DNA from: Bacteroidales bacterium
GTDB taxonomy: Bacteria; Bacteroidota; Bacteroidia; Bacteroidales; UBA932
Assembly (NCBI GenBank): GCA_004554455.1
Contig: SFMG01000008.1
Span: 20,016 to 84,015, forward strand
Reading direction: 5' to 3'
DNA: 64,000 bases
This document shows positions 54,670 through 63,075 of the stretch, one piece after another (within the stretch, counting starts at the first letter, position 1; every line of letters begins with the position of its first letter). The notes below the pieces were generated by a model. That model did no database searches and was not told the origin of the DNA. It worked only from the letters and a program-made list of their open reading frames with translations. Both the position numbers and the translations under genes were made by a program.

Positions 54670-55008
54670 TCACTTGAGGATTTCCTTGGGATCGAGTCCA
54701 AGCAGTTTCATTTTCTTGAGAATCTGCGGGAGTTCGTTCTCAAGGAATTCTTTTCTGTGCTGCTGCATTATCCTGTCCCTTGCATCAGCGCTCACGAAGT
54801 AGCCTATCCCGCGGGTGTTGTAGATGACACCGTCAGCCGTAAGCTTTTCGTAGCTGCGCATCACCGTATTGGGATTCACCCCTATGGTGGCTCCGTATTC
54901 CCGCACCGAAGGGATGCGGGCGTCCGGAGTCAGGGAACCGGACAGAATCTGCTCAGAAATGTCGTCACAAATCTGGAGATATATTGGTCGTGTACTGTTG
55001 AAATCCAT
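54670..55008 (-). CDS. GntR-family regulator (YtrA subfamily)
   Basis: A 112-residue protein: a winged-helix domain (IYLQICDDISEQILSGSL, RIPSVREYGATIGVNPNTVMRSYEKLTADGVIYNTRGIGYFV) and a short helical tail. The absence of a large effector domain is typical of YtrA-type repressors, which control an ABC transporter in their own operon. Here the permease and ATPase genes lie directly upstream with a 3-base gap. Confidence 0.92.
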   Translation of the reverse strand: MDFNSTRPIYLQICDDISEQILSGSLTPDARIPSVREYGATIGVNPNTVMRSYEKLTADGVIYNTRGIGYFVSADARDRIMQQHRKEFLENELPQILKKMKLLGLDPKEILK

Positions 55009-55011
55009 TGC

Positions 55012-55800
55012 CTAGAATTTTAAGGTCTTGAGCTTGAACCAGATGCACACCAAGAGACCGATGTTCGTCAAAGTGTCGGAAATAGTGTCCGTCAGGGCTG
55101 TATGATCCAAAAAGAAGCGTATCATCGGCCTGTCGAGAGGATTGGTATCAAAGCCCATTATAGCTACTCCGCCAAGGGCGATAAAGGAAACTATCTGACC
55201 GATGACAACCAGACAGAGCACAGTCTTTGGAACCTTTGCGCTGCGGAAGAACACGGTGCCGAAGAGGAATATCAAAAGACTCTGGATAAGGTCGTCGATG
55301 AAAAGGGCGGGATTCATAGTCGCGCCGTCCATACTGAGACCGGTAAGGAAGGCGGCATTGGGGATACGGAGTATCTGTCCTCCGGCTGTAGGGTCGAGAA
55401 GGCGCAAAAGGGCGTCAATTCCAGCAAATATGCCCGTAGCGGCGACAGGGATGATTATGACTGAAACGAGAATCATTGAGATAAACTTCTCAAGTCTGGA
55501 GGCCGGAAGCATCAGATATGACGGGCCACTCTCCCTGTTGTTCACGTGACCGTAGAGCTTGGCCGGGACTATCATCACCAGGCAGGCAAGGAAAATCACC
55601 GCTGCAATGGTGCGGCTCACTTCGCCTCCGCAGTTCCATCCCTGTCCGAGGATGAGGAAGAAAGTACCTATCGTTAGAACTACTATTACTTCTATGAGAC
55701 ATATTAGAAGAAGGCTGATCCAGTTCTTCTTGAGGCCGGTCATGAGTTCTGTCTTGAGCAGAAGTCCGAATCTTTTTATATTGAAAACCTGTGATTTCAT
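55012..55800 (-). CDS. ABC transporter permease protein
   Basis: A 262-residue protein with about six hydrophobic segments and no conserved catalytic motif; FNIKRFGLLLKTELMTGLKKNW at its start is like other ABC-2-type permeases. It lies between the ATPase and the GntR regulator. A role in export is likely, the substrate is unknown. Confidence 0.8.
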   Translation of the reverse strand: MKSQVFNIKRFGLLLKTELMTGLKKNWISLLLICLIEVIVVLTIGTFFLILGQGWNCGGEVSRTIAAVIFLACLVMIVPAKLYGHVNNRESGPSYLMLPASRLEKFISMILVSVIIIPVAATGIFAGIDALLRLLDPTAGGQILRIPNAAFLTGLSMDGATMNPALFIDDLIQSLLIFLFGTVFFRSAKVPKTVLCLVVIGQIVSFIALGGVAIMGFDTNPLDRPMIRFFLDHTALTDTISDTLTNIGLLVCIWFKLKTLKF

Positions 55801-55806
55801 AACTGA

Positions 55807-56634
55807 TTATTTATTGAACAGTTCTTTTATAAGTTCCTTGCACTGATGAACGGTATTGAAAAGGGCCTCGATGTTCACCCTTCCAGATTCGCGGCCGCTA
55901 TTGACGGCAACCTGAATCATGCCGCCAGGGATCATTTCCCTGTAGAGGGCCTCAGGCAGCAACTCGTTGCCGTAGTCGAAATAGAGCTTGCTTTCAATCT
56001 CCTCTATGGTGGCGTTCATAAGCACCTCGCGGGTGTCAAGGATGATTATTGGGTCTATGATATTCTCCAGGTCCTTTACCTGATGGGTGGAGATCACCAC
56101 GATGGAATCCTCCCTTGTGTATCCTGTCACGGCCTTGCGGAACTGCGCCTTGGACGGGATATCGAGACCGTTGGTCGGCTCGTCCAGAAGCAGGTACTTT
56201 GTCTGGCAGGCAATTGCGAAGGAAAGCCAGGTCTTCTTTAGCTGTCCTGTGGACATCTGGTCCATCCTCTGCTGGGTATCCATTTCGAAAATCCGCATAA
56301 GGTCGAGGAATTTGCCCATATCGAAACAAGGCCAGAAAGCACCGTAACCACGGGCGTAATCGTATGCACTCATATATTCCTTATGGGATTCGTCGGGCAG
56401 GAAATAAAGCTGGGAAAGGAAGCCCGGTTTCCTGTCGTAAGGTTTATAGGAGTCGGCATCTATGCTTCCGCACTGCGGGGCCTTTATGCCGGAGAGGAGA
56501 TTCAGCAGCGTGGTCTTTCCCACTCCGTTTTCTCCAAGAAGGCCGTAGATGCGGCCCTCCTCGAGGGTCATAGAGATGTTGCTGAGCACCATCTTTTTGC
56601 CATAACTGAAGGCTAAGTCTTTAATCTGTATCAT
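55807..56634 (-). CDS. ABC transporter ATP-binding protein
   Basis: A 275-residue ATPase. Walker A is GENGVGKTTLLNLLSG, the signature is MSTGQLKKTW (STGQ in place of SGGQ), and Walker B is KYLLLDEPTNGLD, with the switch His in VVISTHQVKDL. It is the first gene of a three-gene operon with the permease and the GntR regulator. Confidence 0.93.
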   Translation of the reverse strand: MIQIKDLAFSYGKKMVLSNISMTLEEGRIYGLLGENGVGKTTLLNLLSGIKAPQCGSIDADSYKPYDRKPGFLSQLYFLPDESHKEYMSAYDYARGYGAFWPCFDMGKFLDLMRIFEMDTQQRMDQMSTGQLKKTWLSFAIACQTKYLLLDEPTNGLDIPSKAQFRKAVTGYTREDSIVVISTHQVKDLENIIDPIIILDTREVLMNATIEEIESKLYFDYGNELLPEALYREMIPGGMIQVAVNSGRESGRVNIEALFNTVHQCKELIKELFNK

Positions 56635-56644
56635 ATTTCTTTGC

Positions 56645-56666
56645 GTGTATTAGTACATTAGTACAC
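56645..56666. promoter_or_regulatory. Candidate operator of the ABC/GntR operon
   Basis: ATTAGTAC occurs twice in tandem (56649-56664), within a segment whose ends GTGTA/TACAC are an inverted repeat. It lies just downstream of the -7 box and overlaps the expected transcription start, where a GntR/YtrA repressor would bind. Inference. Confidence 0.5.
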
Positions 56667-56668
56667 TG

Positions 56669-56699
56669 CAAAGGTAGATACAAATTCGACAACTGCAAA
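56669..56699 (-). promoter_or_regulatory. Promoter of the ABC/GntR operon
   Basis: On the minus strand TTTG (56696-56699), 19 bases, then TACCTTTG (56669-56676): full match to the Bacteroidetes consensus. Confidence 0.85.
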
Positions 56700-56739
56700 T
56701 TTTTTTGTGATTTTTGTGCAAATTTTTCGGCCGGGCGCC

Positions 56740-57693
56740 TCAGCTGCAGAAAAGGGAGACCAGGAAAGGCACTGACAGATCGACGGTGAAGCCGTGGAAT
56801 ACGGATACGAGGATAAAGTTCTGACCGCAACTGGAAGAGATCACCGGCAAGGTCGTGTCAGCCGTAGTGGCTCCACCGGCGCTGATCGGGGCCAAAGGGC
56901 CTGCAACACGTACCAGAAGGGGCGTAAACAGAAGGGTGAAAACTTCACGTATTATATTTGATATAAGGGCGACCGTTCCCAAAAAGGCACCCCTGCTTTC
57001 GGAAATGAGTACACTTGAAAGGGAATAATAGCCGAAGCCGGACCCGACGGCGAGGACATCCTTGACTTCATAAGAAAGAAAAAGATTGACGAGAATGCAG
57101 CCGGCGTAGGTACCCGCTATGGTTGCAAGGGGAAGAAGCAGGAGTTTCGGATTCATTGTCTTCAGGGAGCGCAGCATCTCCCTGTCGCCACCCACGCTCA
57201 TTCCCACCATCATCATAAGTATGCGCAGAGACCAGGTGCTCAACAGATGCACAGCCCTGCTCTCCTCAAGCAGGCCGCACAGTCCGAGAACTACACCTGC
57301 AGCAAAGAAGCCCAGGATGACCAGACTGCCCCCGAAACCGGTCCACGCCGACAGCTTCCTCTCCCCTCCTGCCTTTATGACTTCCGACGTCACTCCGTTT
57401 CCGTCTTCTTTCGCCCCGGCCTTCACGGCATCCAGCTTACGTCCCATAAACACCCACAGCAGCCAGGCAAGCAGGCAACTGCCCGCAACCCCGCCGAGAC
57501 TCAGCAGGGCCGAGTCCATGCCTATCGAAGGAAGGGCGGCGATGACTTCCCTGTCGCTACCGGCTTCCCAGCCCAGAAACAGGAGGAGAAGCCAGGTCAT
57601 TACGATGACCGGCTTCCCTATATTTCGGATTTTCAAAAGGCGGCCGAAGACCATTCCCGCGACCATGAACAGTACGACTGCAAGCATATTCAT
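56740..57693 (-). CDS. LysO-like lysine exporter family membrane protein
   Basis: A 317-residue protein with about eight hydrophobic segments. LRILMMMVGMSVGGDREML, GSGFGYYSLSSVLISESRG, and GAFLGTVALISNIIREVFTLLFTPLLVRVAGPLAPISAGGATTADTTLP-type sequence at the end match the LysO (DUF340) family. E. coli LysO exports lysine. It overlaps the upstream membrane protein gene by 4 bases and is the last gene of that operon. Confidence 0.88.
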   Translation of the reverse strand: MNMLAVVLFMVAGMVFGRLLKIRNIGKPVIVMTWLLLLFLGWEAGSDREVIAALPSIGMDSALLSLGGVAGSCLLAWLLWVFMGRKLDAVKAGAKEDGNGVTSEVIKAGGERKLSAWTGFGGSLVILGFFAAGVVLGLCGLLEESRAVHLLSTWSLRILMMMVGMSVGGDREMLRSLKTMNPKLLLLPLATIAGTYAGCILVNLFLSYEVKDVLAVGSGFGYYSLSSVLISESRGAFLGTVALISNIIREVFTLLFTPLLVRVAGPLAPISAGGATTADTTLPVISSSCGQNFILVSVFHGFTVDLSVPFLVSLFCS

Positions 57694-58364
57694 CTCAAGC
57701 GTTTGAGCTTGCGAAGCTCGAAGAAACCTATGACTGCAATGACAAGGGACCCAAGCAGGTCAAGCATCAGGTCCTGCATCGTATCCCGTAGCGCCTCGTG
57801 CCCCACAAGGGGCTCCGTGTCATCGAAAGTGCCGCTTCCCAGAAGATACTGCTGCGAATTGAGACCGAAGAGGCCGTCGGTGACGAACTCCATTATTTCC
57901 CACAGGGAACCGAGGGCAAGCGCGAAGCATACCACCCATATCGACACGAAGAGAGGGGTGAATTTGATGGTATTGTTCTCTATCTTGTTGAAAATGTTTA
58001 TCACACTGTATCCTACGATTCCCAGCAACATTCCCGATATCCCGTGGAGAAGGTCGTCCCACCAGTTGAAACGTCCGTAGAAGTCCACGACGTCCCCGAG
58101 AATCAACGAACTGAAACAGAAGGAGACAAAGAGTATCTCCATAAGCCTCGTCACACGCACGTGTACGATTCTGTCAACCAGCACGGGGATGAAAATCACG
58201 AGTATCATCAACGACACCTCGAAGGTCTGGAAGGCGATGCGGCTGCGGCTTGCGTCGTCGTCCACGATGAACAGGGACACTATGCCTCCGGCAAAGAGCA
58301 GGATGCATATAAGAAGAACGATACGGGATATACGGGATATTCTGGAAAGCTGTCCGGTTTTCAT
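57690..58364 (-). CDS. Membrane protein, DUF2238/YjdF-like
   Basis: A 224-residue protein from the ATG at 58364; the longer frame overlaps the glycosyltransferase gene. It has about five or six transmembrane helices and the motif WWDDLLHGISGMLLGIVGY, plus GSLWEIMEFVTDGLFG and DTMQDLMLDLLGSLV, whose Asp/His/Glu residues are spaced as in DUF2238 (YjdF) proteins. Function is unknown. It lies between the glycosyltransferase and the LysO-like gene. Confidence 0.7.
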   Translation of the reverse strand: MKTGQLSRISRISRIVLLICILLFAGGIVSLFIVDDDASRSRIAFQTFEVSLMILVIFIPVLVDRIVHVRVTRLMEILFVSFCFSSLILGDVVDFYGRFNWWDDLLHGISGMLLGIVGYSVINIFNKIENNTIKFTPLFVSIWVVCFALALGSLWEIMEFVTDGLFGLNSQQYLLGSGTFDDTEPLVGHEALRDTMQDLMLDLLGSLVIAVIGFFELRKLKRLR

Positions 58365-58366
58365 AT

Positions 58367-59506
58367 TCACTTTCGTGTGAGCGTCAATACGAGTTCTGTT
58401 ATATCTCTGCAGCAACGGGAATTGGAATTTCTTTTCTGGGCCTGGACCATACGTTCGCGCCAACTGGCGTCGTTGCACAGACGCAGGGCCACCTCGGCCT
58501 GCATCAGCGGGTCAGAGGTGCTGTAGGACATATTGTGATAGTGGAAGAAGCGGGCATTGTAAGTTTCAAGTCCCGGGATTGGCGAAGTGTGCACGAGCGG
58601 GATGTTCTTGAGCACGGCCTCGGTACCGGTTATGCCGCCAGGCTTGCTGAAGAGCACGTCGCTGGCATCCATCAGTTCGGGGACCCTGTCGGTGAATCCC
58701 GTGGCCAGGAAGCGCCCGTCGTATCCGAATTCTTCCAGGAGACTTGTCTTCTGCACTTCATTGCGCCCGCAAATGCAGATCACCCTGTCGTCTGGCTGGA
58801 TTCGCTGCAGGAGGGTTGAAATAAGTCCGCCCATATTTCCAAAGCCCATTGAACCGCCCATAATCAGGAACCAGCGCGATTCCTCAGACGAGGGCTCCCA
58901 GGCGAATTCGTCGCATACGAGGGCGCGGGCGGCGTTCCTGTCCAGACGGGTGCCGTATCTTTCCTCATCGACAGGGATGCCCAGAGGGACAATCTTCTCG
59001 CGGGGAATTCCTTTCTCTACGAACTCCTCCACAAGGTCCTCGTGGGCTATGACATAGCGGTCGAGTTCGGTTTCGGGAAGAAAGGGGATGCAGGTGTAGT
59101 CGGTCATCACAAACACGGACGGAATGTCGAGCCGGGCCTTGCGGCGCAGGGCGGTGAGAGCTTCGGCCGGGAAGAGGTGGACACAGATGACAGCATCGTA
59201 GCCGCCCTCCGTGAGCTTGTCATATAACTTCTTTGCATACAGCTTGTTGGCCATATAGACAGGAGACTTGACCGAGTTTTCCCAACTGCTTACCGTCTCT
59301 CCTATCCTGTACGCTTTCTCGAACAGGGAACTCTTTGTGGAATAGACATATACGTCCGATACGTTCTTTGAAACGTCGGTGCTGATGAGGGCGAGGGTGT
59401 CCTGGACTTCGCATTCTATGCCCTGGGAGTCCATGGCCTTTTTAAGGGCCCTTGCGGATGAATTGTGGCCTTCGCCTGTGTTGCAGGAGAGTATGAGTGT
59501 TTTCAT
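58367..59506 (-). CDS. MGDG synthase/UgtP-like glycosyltransferase
   Basis: A 379-residue protein of the GT28 type. The N-terminus (ILSCNTGEGHNSSARALKKAM) is the MGDG-synthase domain with its conserved GEGH; the C-terminal half has FLIMGGSMGFGNMG and FSKPGGITGTEAVLKNIPLV, which contain the sugar-nucleotide-binding GG and E residues. Relatives transfer glucose or galactose to diacylglycerol to make glycolipids. It is the first gene of a three-gene operon. Confidence 0.9.
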   Translation of the reverse strand: MKTLILSCNTGEGHNSSARALKKAMDSQGIECEVQDTLALISTDVSKNVSDVYVYSTKSSLFEKAYRIGETVSSWENSVKSPVYMANKLYAKKLYDKLTEGGYDAVICVHLFPAEALTALRRKARLDIPSVFVMTDYTCIPFLPETELDRYVIAHEDLVEEFVEKGIPREKIVPLGIPVDEERYGTRLDRNAARALVCDEFAWEPSSEESRWFLIMGGSMGFGNMGGLISTLLQRIQPDDRVICICGRNEVQKTSLLEEFGYDGRFLATGFTDRVPELMDASDVLFSKPGGITGTEAVLKNIPLVHTSPIPGLETYNARFFHYHNMSYSTSDPLMQAEVALRLCNDASWRERMVQAQKRNSNSRCCRDITELVLTLTRK

Positions 59507-59535
59507 TTCAGACTTTAAGTTTTTGTTTCTTTCCC

Positions 59536-59565
59536 CAAATGTAATGATTTTGCTGAAAGAGCAAA
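59536..59565 (-). promoter_or_regulatory. Promoter of the glycosyltransferase operon
   Basis: On the minus strand TTTG (59562-59565), 18 bases, then TACATTTG (59536-59543). Confidence 0.75.
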
Positions 59566-59576
59566 GAATGGCGCCG

Positions 59577-59608
59577 TTTCTCCGACCTGATTTCTTTCCC
59601 TATATTTG
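59577..59608 (+). promoter_or_regulatory. Promoter of the AlkZ-related gene
   Basis: TTTC (59577-59580, one mismatch), 20 bases, then TATATTTG (59601-59608), 37 bases before the ATG. Confidence 0.65.
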
Positions 59609-59645
59609 CATCCCGTATGGAATATGCTTCTGCATCCCAGACACT

Positions 59646-60509
59646 ATGACAGAAAAAGGATATATCAACTCTGCGGCAGGAATGATCGCCGCAATCAGGG
59701 AAATAGGGATTGTCCCATTGTTCAAAAGTCCCGTTAGCGGCTGGTCAATCGAGGAACTGACCCATCCTGACTGGTGGTTCTACACTTCCGACAAACTGGG
59801 GCCCTGGGACTGGAAAATAGATGCGGTACATGAAGGCATCATCTATGGGAAATACATCTCAAGAAGAGCCACCTTCGCCACCGGGAATATGTACAGGCAT
59901 CTCATGAACTGGCGCCGCTCGCTGCCCATGTACAAAATCGCCGAAGGAAGACACTCAAAATGCGCGACCATTGACCAGAGACTTCAGAAATATATCTCCC
60001 CTATGGCTCTGTCCGCCATCCGAGACAACGAATCTCTCGAGACTTGCGAATTAAGAGCTATTCTCAATGAAAGCGTGCCGGTGGAGCTAAGAAAGAAAGT
60101 AGGCGGGCATATTGAGAAATACCTGCTGCCCAAGGTCACCAAGGAGGCCGTGGATTTCATCCTGGGCTTTCTGGATATGGGCACATGGACCGTAATAGGC
60201 GACATAACAAGAGTTTACAGAGGTCCGAACTGCGAATATAAGGGGTGGCAGAGAAATACCATCACCACCCCTGACGCCTTGTTCAGAAGCGTTGACCCTT
60301 CGCCGGAAAGGACATCGGATGAACCTTTCTGGGCCAGGTTTCTGGACGACGAATGCGGAAAGGAGGGAGAGAGAAGCTGCGAGAGAGAGGGTGTGAGAGA
60401 GGGAAAGGGTGTGGAAGACTGCAGTCCGCAAGAATCCCGGCAGATCATCATAGAGCATCTGACCGGACTCTTTCCCGGGAACAGGGACAAGTTTGAGAAG
60501 TTGATCTGA
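59646..60509 (+). CDS. AlkZ-related protein (winged-helix)
   Basis: A 287-residue protein from the ATG at 59646; the frame is open upstream but runs through the promoter and the divergent gene. GIVPLFKSPVSGWSIEELT, LGPWDWKIDAVHEGIIYGKYISRRATFATGNMYRHLMNWRR match proteins of gut Bacteroidales described as AlkZ-related. AlkZ unhooks interstrand crosslinks, but its catalytic Gln-X-Gln was not identified here. The last 40 residues before the end have a charged EGERSCEREGVREGKG stretch. Function not assigned. Confidence 0.6.
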   Translation: MTEKGYINSAAGMIAAIREIGIVPLFKSPVSGWSIEELTHPDWWFYTSDKLGPWDWKIDAVHEGIIYGKYISRRATFATGNMYRHLMNWRRSLPMYKIAEGRHSKCATIDQRLQKYISPMALSAIRDNESLETCELRAILNESVPVELRKKVGGHIEKYLLPKVTKEAVDFILGFLDMGTWTVIGDITRVYRGPNCEYKGWQRNTITTPDALFRSVDPSPERTSDEPFWARFLDDECGKEGERSCEREGVREGKGVEDCSPQESRQIIIEHLTGLFPGNRDKFEKLI

Positions 60510-60562
60510 CCATTCGCTCCTGCGCCGGGACTGTTCCACACATTACGGCAATTGTGATCGGC

Positions 60563-60611
60563 TTGACCAATTGGGAGCCGCTGACCCGGTAAGCGAATTG
60601 ACCAATTGGGA
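60563..60611. promoter_or_regulatory. Two direct copies of TTGACCAATTGGGA
   Basis: Identical 14-base copies at 60563-60576 and 60598-60611, 35 bases apart. Each has the palindrome CCAATTGG. They lie just upstream of the PPOX-fold gene and may be operators or a small repeat. Confidence 0.45.
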
Positions 60612-60642
60612 ACAGTCAGTTGATTGAAACATTGACTTGAAT

Positions 60643-61158
60643 ATGAGAAAGGAAAGCAGACAGATGAGTGCCGATTGGGCACTGGAGGTGTTTGACAAGG
60701 CAGCGTACATAACGGTAAGTATGACAGGGAAGGATGGCAATCCCTATGGACTGCCACTGTCGCTCGTCCGCACAGACGAGAAGACATTCTGGTTCCACTG
60801 CGCCACGGAAGGCAAGAAACTGGACATCCTCAAGGCCAACCCAAGGGTGTTCTTGTCCGCCGTGACACGATGCAGACCGTTACGGGGACCGAAGGACGGC
60901 AGTTTCACACTGGAGTTTCAGTCGGCCACAGCCGTGGGGATGGCTGAGATTGTGGAGGATGAAAGTACGAAGAAAGAGGCCCTTAAAGCAATATGCCAGA
61001 GATTCCTCCCTCAACAGATGGATGGATTCGAAGAGGCCATCTCAAGAAGCATTCACCGGACTGCTGTCGTAAGGATAACGCTTACCGAGTCGCCTGTAGG
61101 GAAACGCAAACAGTATGACGCCAATGGCGATGAGATGAAATACGGCAGAATGAATTAG
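60643..61158 (+). CDS. PPOX-fold (pyridoxamine 5'-phosphate oxidase-like) flavoprotein
   Basis: A 171-residue protein from the ATG at 60643; a TTG two codons upstream is also possible. It has the split-barrel fold sequence AAYITVSMTGKDGNPYGLPLSLVRTDEKTFWFHCATEGKKLDILKANPRVFLSAV, typical of the NimA/PPOX group that binds FMN. Reduction of small molecules such as nitro compounds is known for some members. The real substrate is not clear. Confidence 0.85.
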   Translation: MRKESRQMSADWALEVFDKAAYITVSMTGKDGNPYGLPLSLVRTDEKTFWFHCATEGKKLDILKANPRVFLSAVTRCRPLRGPKDGSFTLEFQSATAVGMAEIVEDESTKKEALKAICQRFLPQQMDGFEEAISRSIHRTAVVRITLTESPVGKRKQYDANGDEMKYGRMN

Positions 61159-61247
61159 CGTGAAGTCTTGTTGGGCGGGTGCTGCGGAGATATGTCGAGC
61201 GTGGCGGGTGCTGCGAGGAGGAGGCATTGAGCGTGGCGGCTTGATGG

Positions 61248-61315
61248 GCGGGTGCTGCGCACCCTCGGCGGCAAAAACATAGGGAAATGCCGCCTCCGGG
61301 CGCATCAGCACCCGC
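61248..61315. repeat. Long hairpin module, copy 3 (inverted)
   Basis: The same arms as at 25323-25390 (GCGGGTGCTG / CAGCACCCGC outside, GGCGGCA / TGCCGCC-like inside), in inverse orientation. Confidence 0.8.
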
Positions 61316-61473
61316 TTTCGCCGCCACTGTCAAACCTGCTCGAGAGCCCGCCCCATGCAAACATCCAAGGCAAGACGCGTCGTCAACGCGTGATGGAACG
61401 CGTGCTGTGGGATGTGCTGAGGGATTTGCTGAGGGATTTGCTGAGGGAGCGTGCTGAAGATGGGCTGCTTCGT

Positions 61474-61731
61474 GCATCGATTCTTGATTTCAAGCCCAGA
61501 CTTGCGAATCGATGCAGGGATTTCCCCGTTTACCCCCTCTTTCGTGCATTGATTCTTGATTTCAAGCCCAGACTTGCGAATCGATGCAAGCTTTTCCCCG
61601 TTTACCCCCTCTTTCGTGCATCGATTCTTGATTTCAGGTCCAGACTTGGGAATCGATGCAAGCTTTTCCCCGTTTACCCCCTCTTTCGTGCATTGATTCT
61701 TAATTTCAAGCCCAGACTTGCGAATCACTGC
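61474..61731. repeat. Four 42-bp dyads in a 72-bp period (locus B)
   Basis: Copies at 61474-61515, 61546-61587, 61618-61659 and 61690-61731, all 42 bases with 30-base intervals. Ends are GCATCGATTC / GAATCGATGC or one-base variants. The intervals are similar to one another. Confidence 0.9.
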
Positions 61732-62574
61732 AGGGTTTTGCCTGGGAATGGTTTCGCCTGCAACGGGCATAGAGGACGCAGGCGGGGACTGGTACCACGA
61801 AGGCGGCATAATCCTAAGTAAAAAGCCGCCGGAGTGGCACCTGTCCCCGCCGCTCCACGAGTTCCGCGTCCGATTCTGTTATTCGTTGCCGCAAAGGAGA
61901 ATGGCCCGCCTGCAGCGGTCGTAGCGGCAACGGTCTTCCACGTCCGATTCAGATTTCTTTGCAGCAAAGAAGAATGGCCCGCCTGCAGCGGCCGTAGCGA
62001 CAACGGTCTTCCACGTCCGATTCTAATTACATTGCAGCAAAGAAGAATGGCCCGCCTGCTACAACATCGCTGCTGCACGGAAGAACGGCCCGCCGGCAGA
62101 ATGACCGTTGTGGATGCAGGCGGGGACAGGATGCCACGGAGGCGGCATAATCCTAAGTTAAAAGCCGCCGGAGTGGCGCCTGTCCCCGCCGCTCCACGAG
62201 TTCCGCGTCCGATTCTGTTATTCGTTGCCGCAAAGAAGAATGGTTCCGCCTGCAGCGTCCATGGCGGCAACGGTCTTCCACGTCCGATTCTAATTACATT
62301 GCAGCAAAGAAGAACAGCTTGCCGGCTACAACATCGCTGCTGCACGGAAGAACGTCCCGCCTGTAGAATGACCGTTGTGGGTGCAGGCGGGGACGGGATG
62401 CCACGGAGGCGGCATAAACCTAAGTAAAAAAGCCGCCGGAGTGGCGCCTGTCCTCGCCGCTCCACGTGGTCAGCCACGGGCGGAATGTCCCCGCGCTTCC
62501 CGTGGTCAGCCACGGGCGCAATCTTCCCGCCGCTCCACGAGCTCCGCGTCCGGTTATGATTTCATTGAGAACAA

Positions 62575-62909
62575 CGATAAAAGCCCAGTCGGAAGACTGA
62601 GCTTTTATCGAGTGCGGGCGACCAGGGTGGTTTGGAGGGGAACGCCCCTCCATTTGATAAAGGCCACGAGGCCCTTCGACCGCACGGTTTTCGGCATACT
62701 TTCAAGTCTGCCGGAAACGATAAAAGCCCAGTCGGAAGACTGAGTTTTTATCGAGTGCGGGCGACCAGGGTGGTTTGGAGGGGAACGCCCCTCCATTTGA
62801 TAAAGGCCACGAGGCCCTTCGACCGCACAGTTTTCGGCAGACTTGAAAGTCAGCCGGAAACGATAAAAGCCCAGTCGGAAGACTGAGCTTTTATCGAGTG
62901 CGGGCGAAG
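62575..62909. repeat. 143-bp tandem repeat, 2.3 copies, with hairpins
   Basis: Units start at 62575, 62718 and 62861. Each begins with a 36-base hairpin: arms CGATAAAAGC/GCTTTTATCG plus inner CAGTC/GACTG, closed by a GGAA tetraloop. In the unit follow a 7-bp hairpin GGAGGGG/CCCCTCC and an outer pair GTGCGG/CCGCAC, so each unit may fold as a branched structure. No gene is inside. The array ends about 165 bases before the integrase start. Confidence 0.88.
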
Positions 62910-63028
62910 GCAACACAAATTCTTAACAACCTGAAATACGATTGAAACAAAAATATATACAATACAGGTAATTACAAGGCATATTTTGTTTCACAGCTGT
63001 TTCGCAAATTTACGATAAATTTCGTTAT

Positions 63029-63057
63029 GTTGTGCGAATTTTGTACATTCGCACAAC
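63029..63057. promoter_or_regulatory. Inverted repeat upstream of the integrase gene
   Basis: GTTGTGCGAAT and ATTCGCACAAC are perfect 11-base inverted arms 7 bases apart, ending 18 bases before the integrase ATG. It may be an operator or a recombinase site. Confidence 0.6.
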
Positions 63058-63075
63058 GAAAATTTAGGAATAGAT

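Larger units (their letters stand above)
61160..62560. repeat. Compound intergenic repeat, locus B (inverted relative to locus A)
   Basis: A gene-free stretch carrying the modules of locus A in opposite orientation: the long hairpin (61248-61315), a run of four 42-bp dyads (61474-61731), and then GC-rich units, in which AGGCGGCATAATCCTAAGT-type sequence occurs at about 61801, 62140 and 62407 (339 and 267 bases apart, a difference of one 72-base unit). Inside the first unit TTCCACGTCCGATTC repeats after 73 bases. Open frames are present in both directions but have no family match. Confidence 0.85.

Noticed and set aside
62575..62909. Integron attC-site array
   Set aside because: No RYYYAAC/GTTRRRY core sites at the unit ends, no cassette genes, and the recombinase nearby looks like a conjugative-element integrase and not an IntI.
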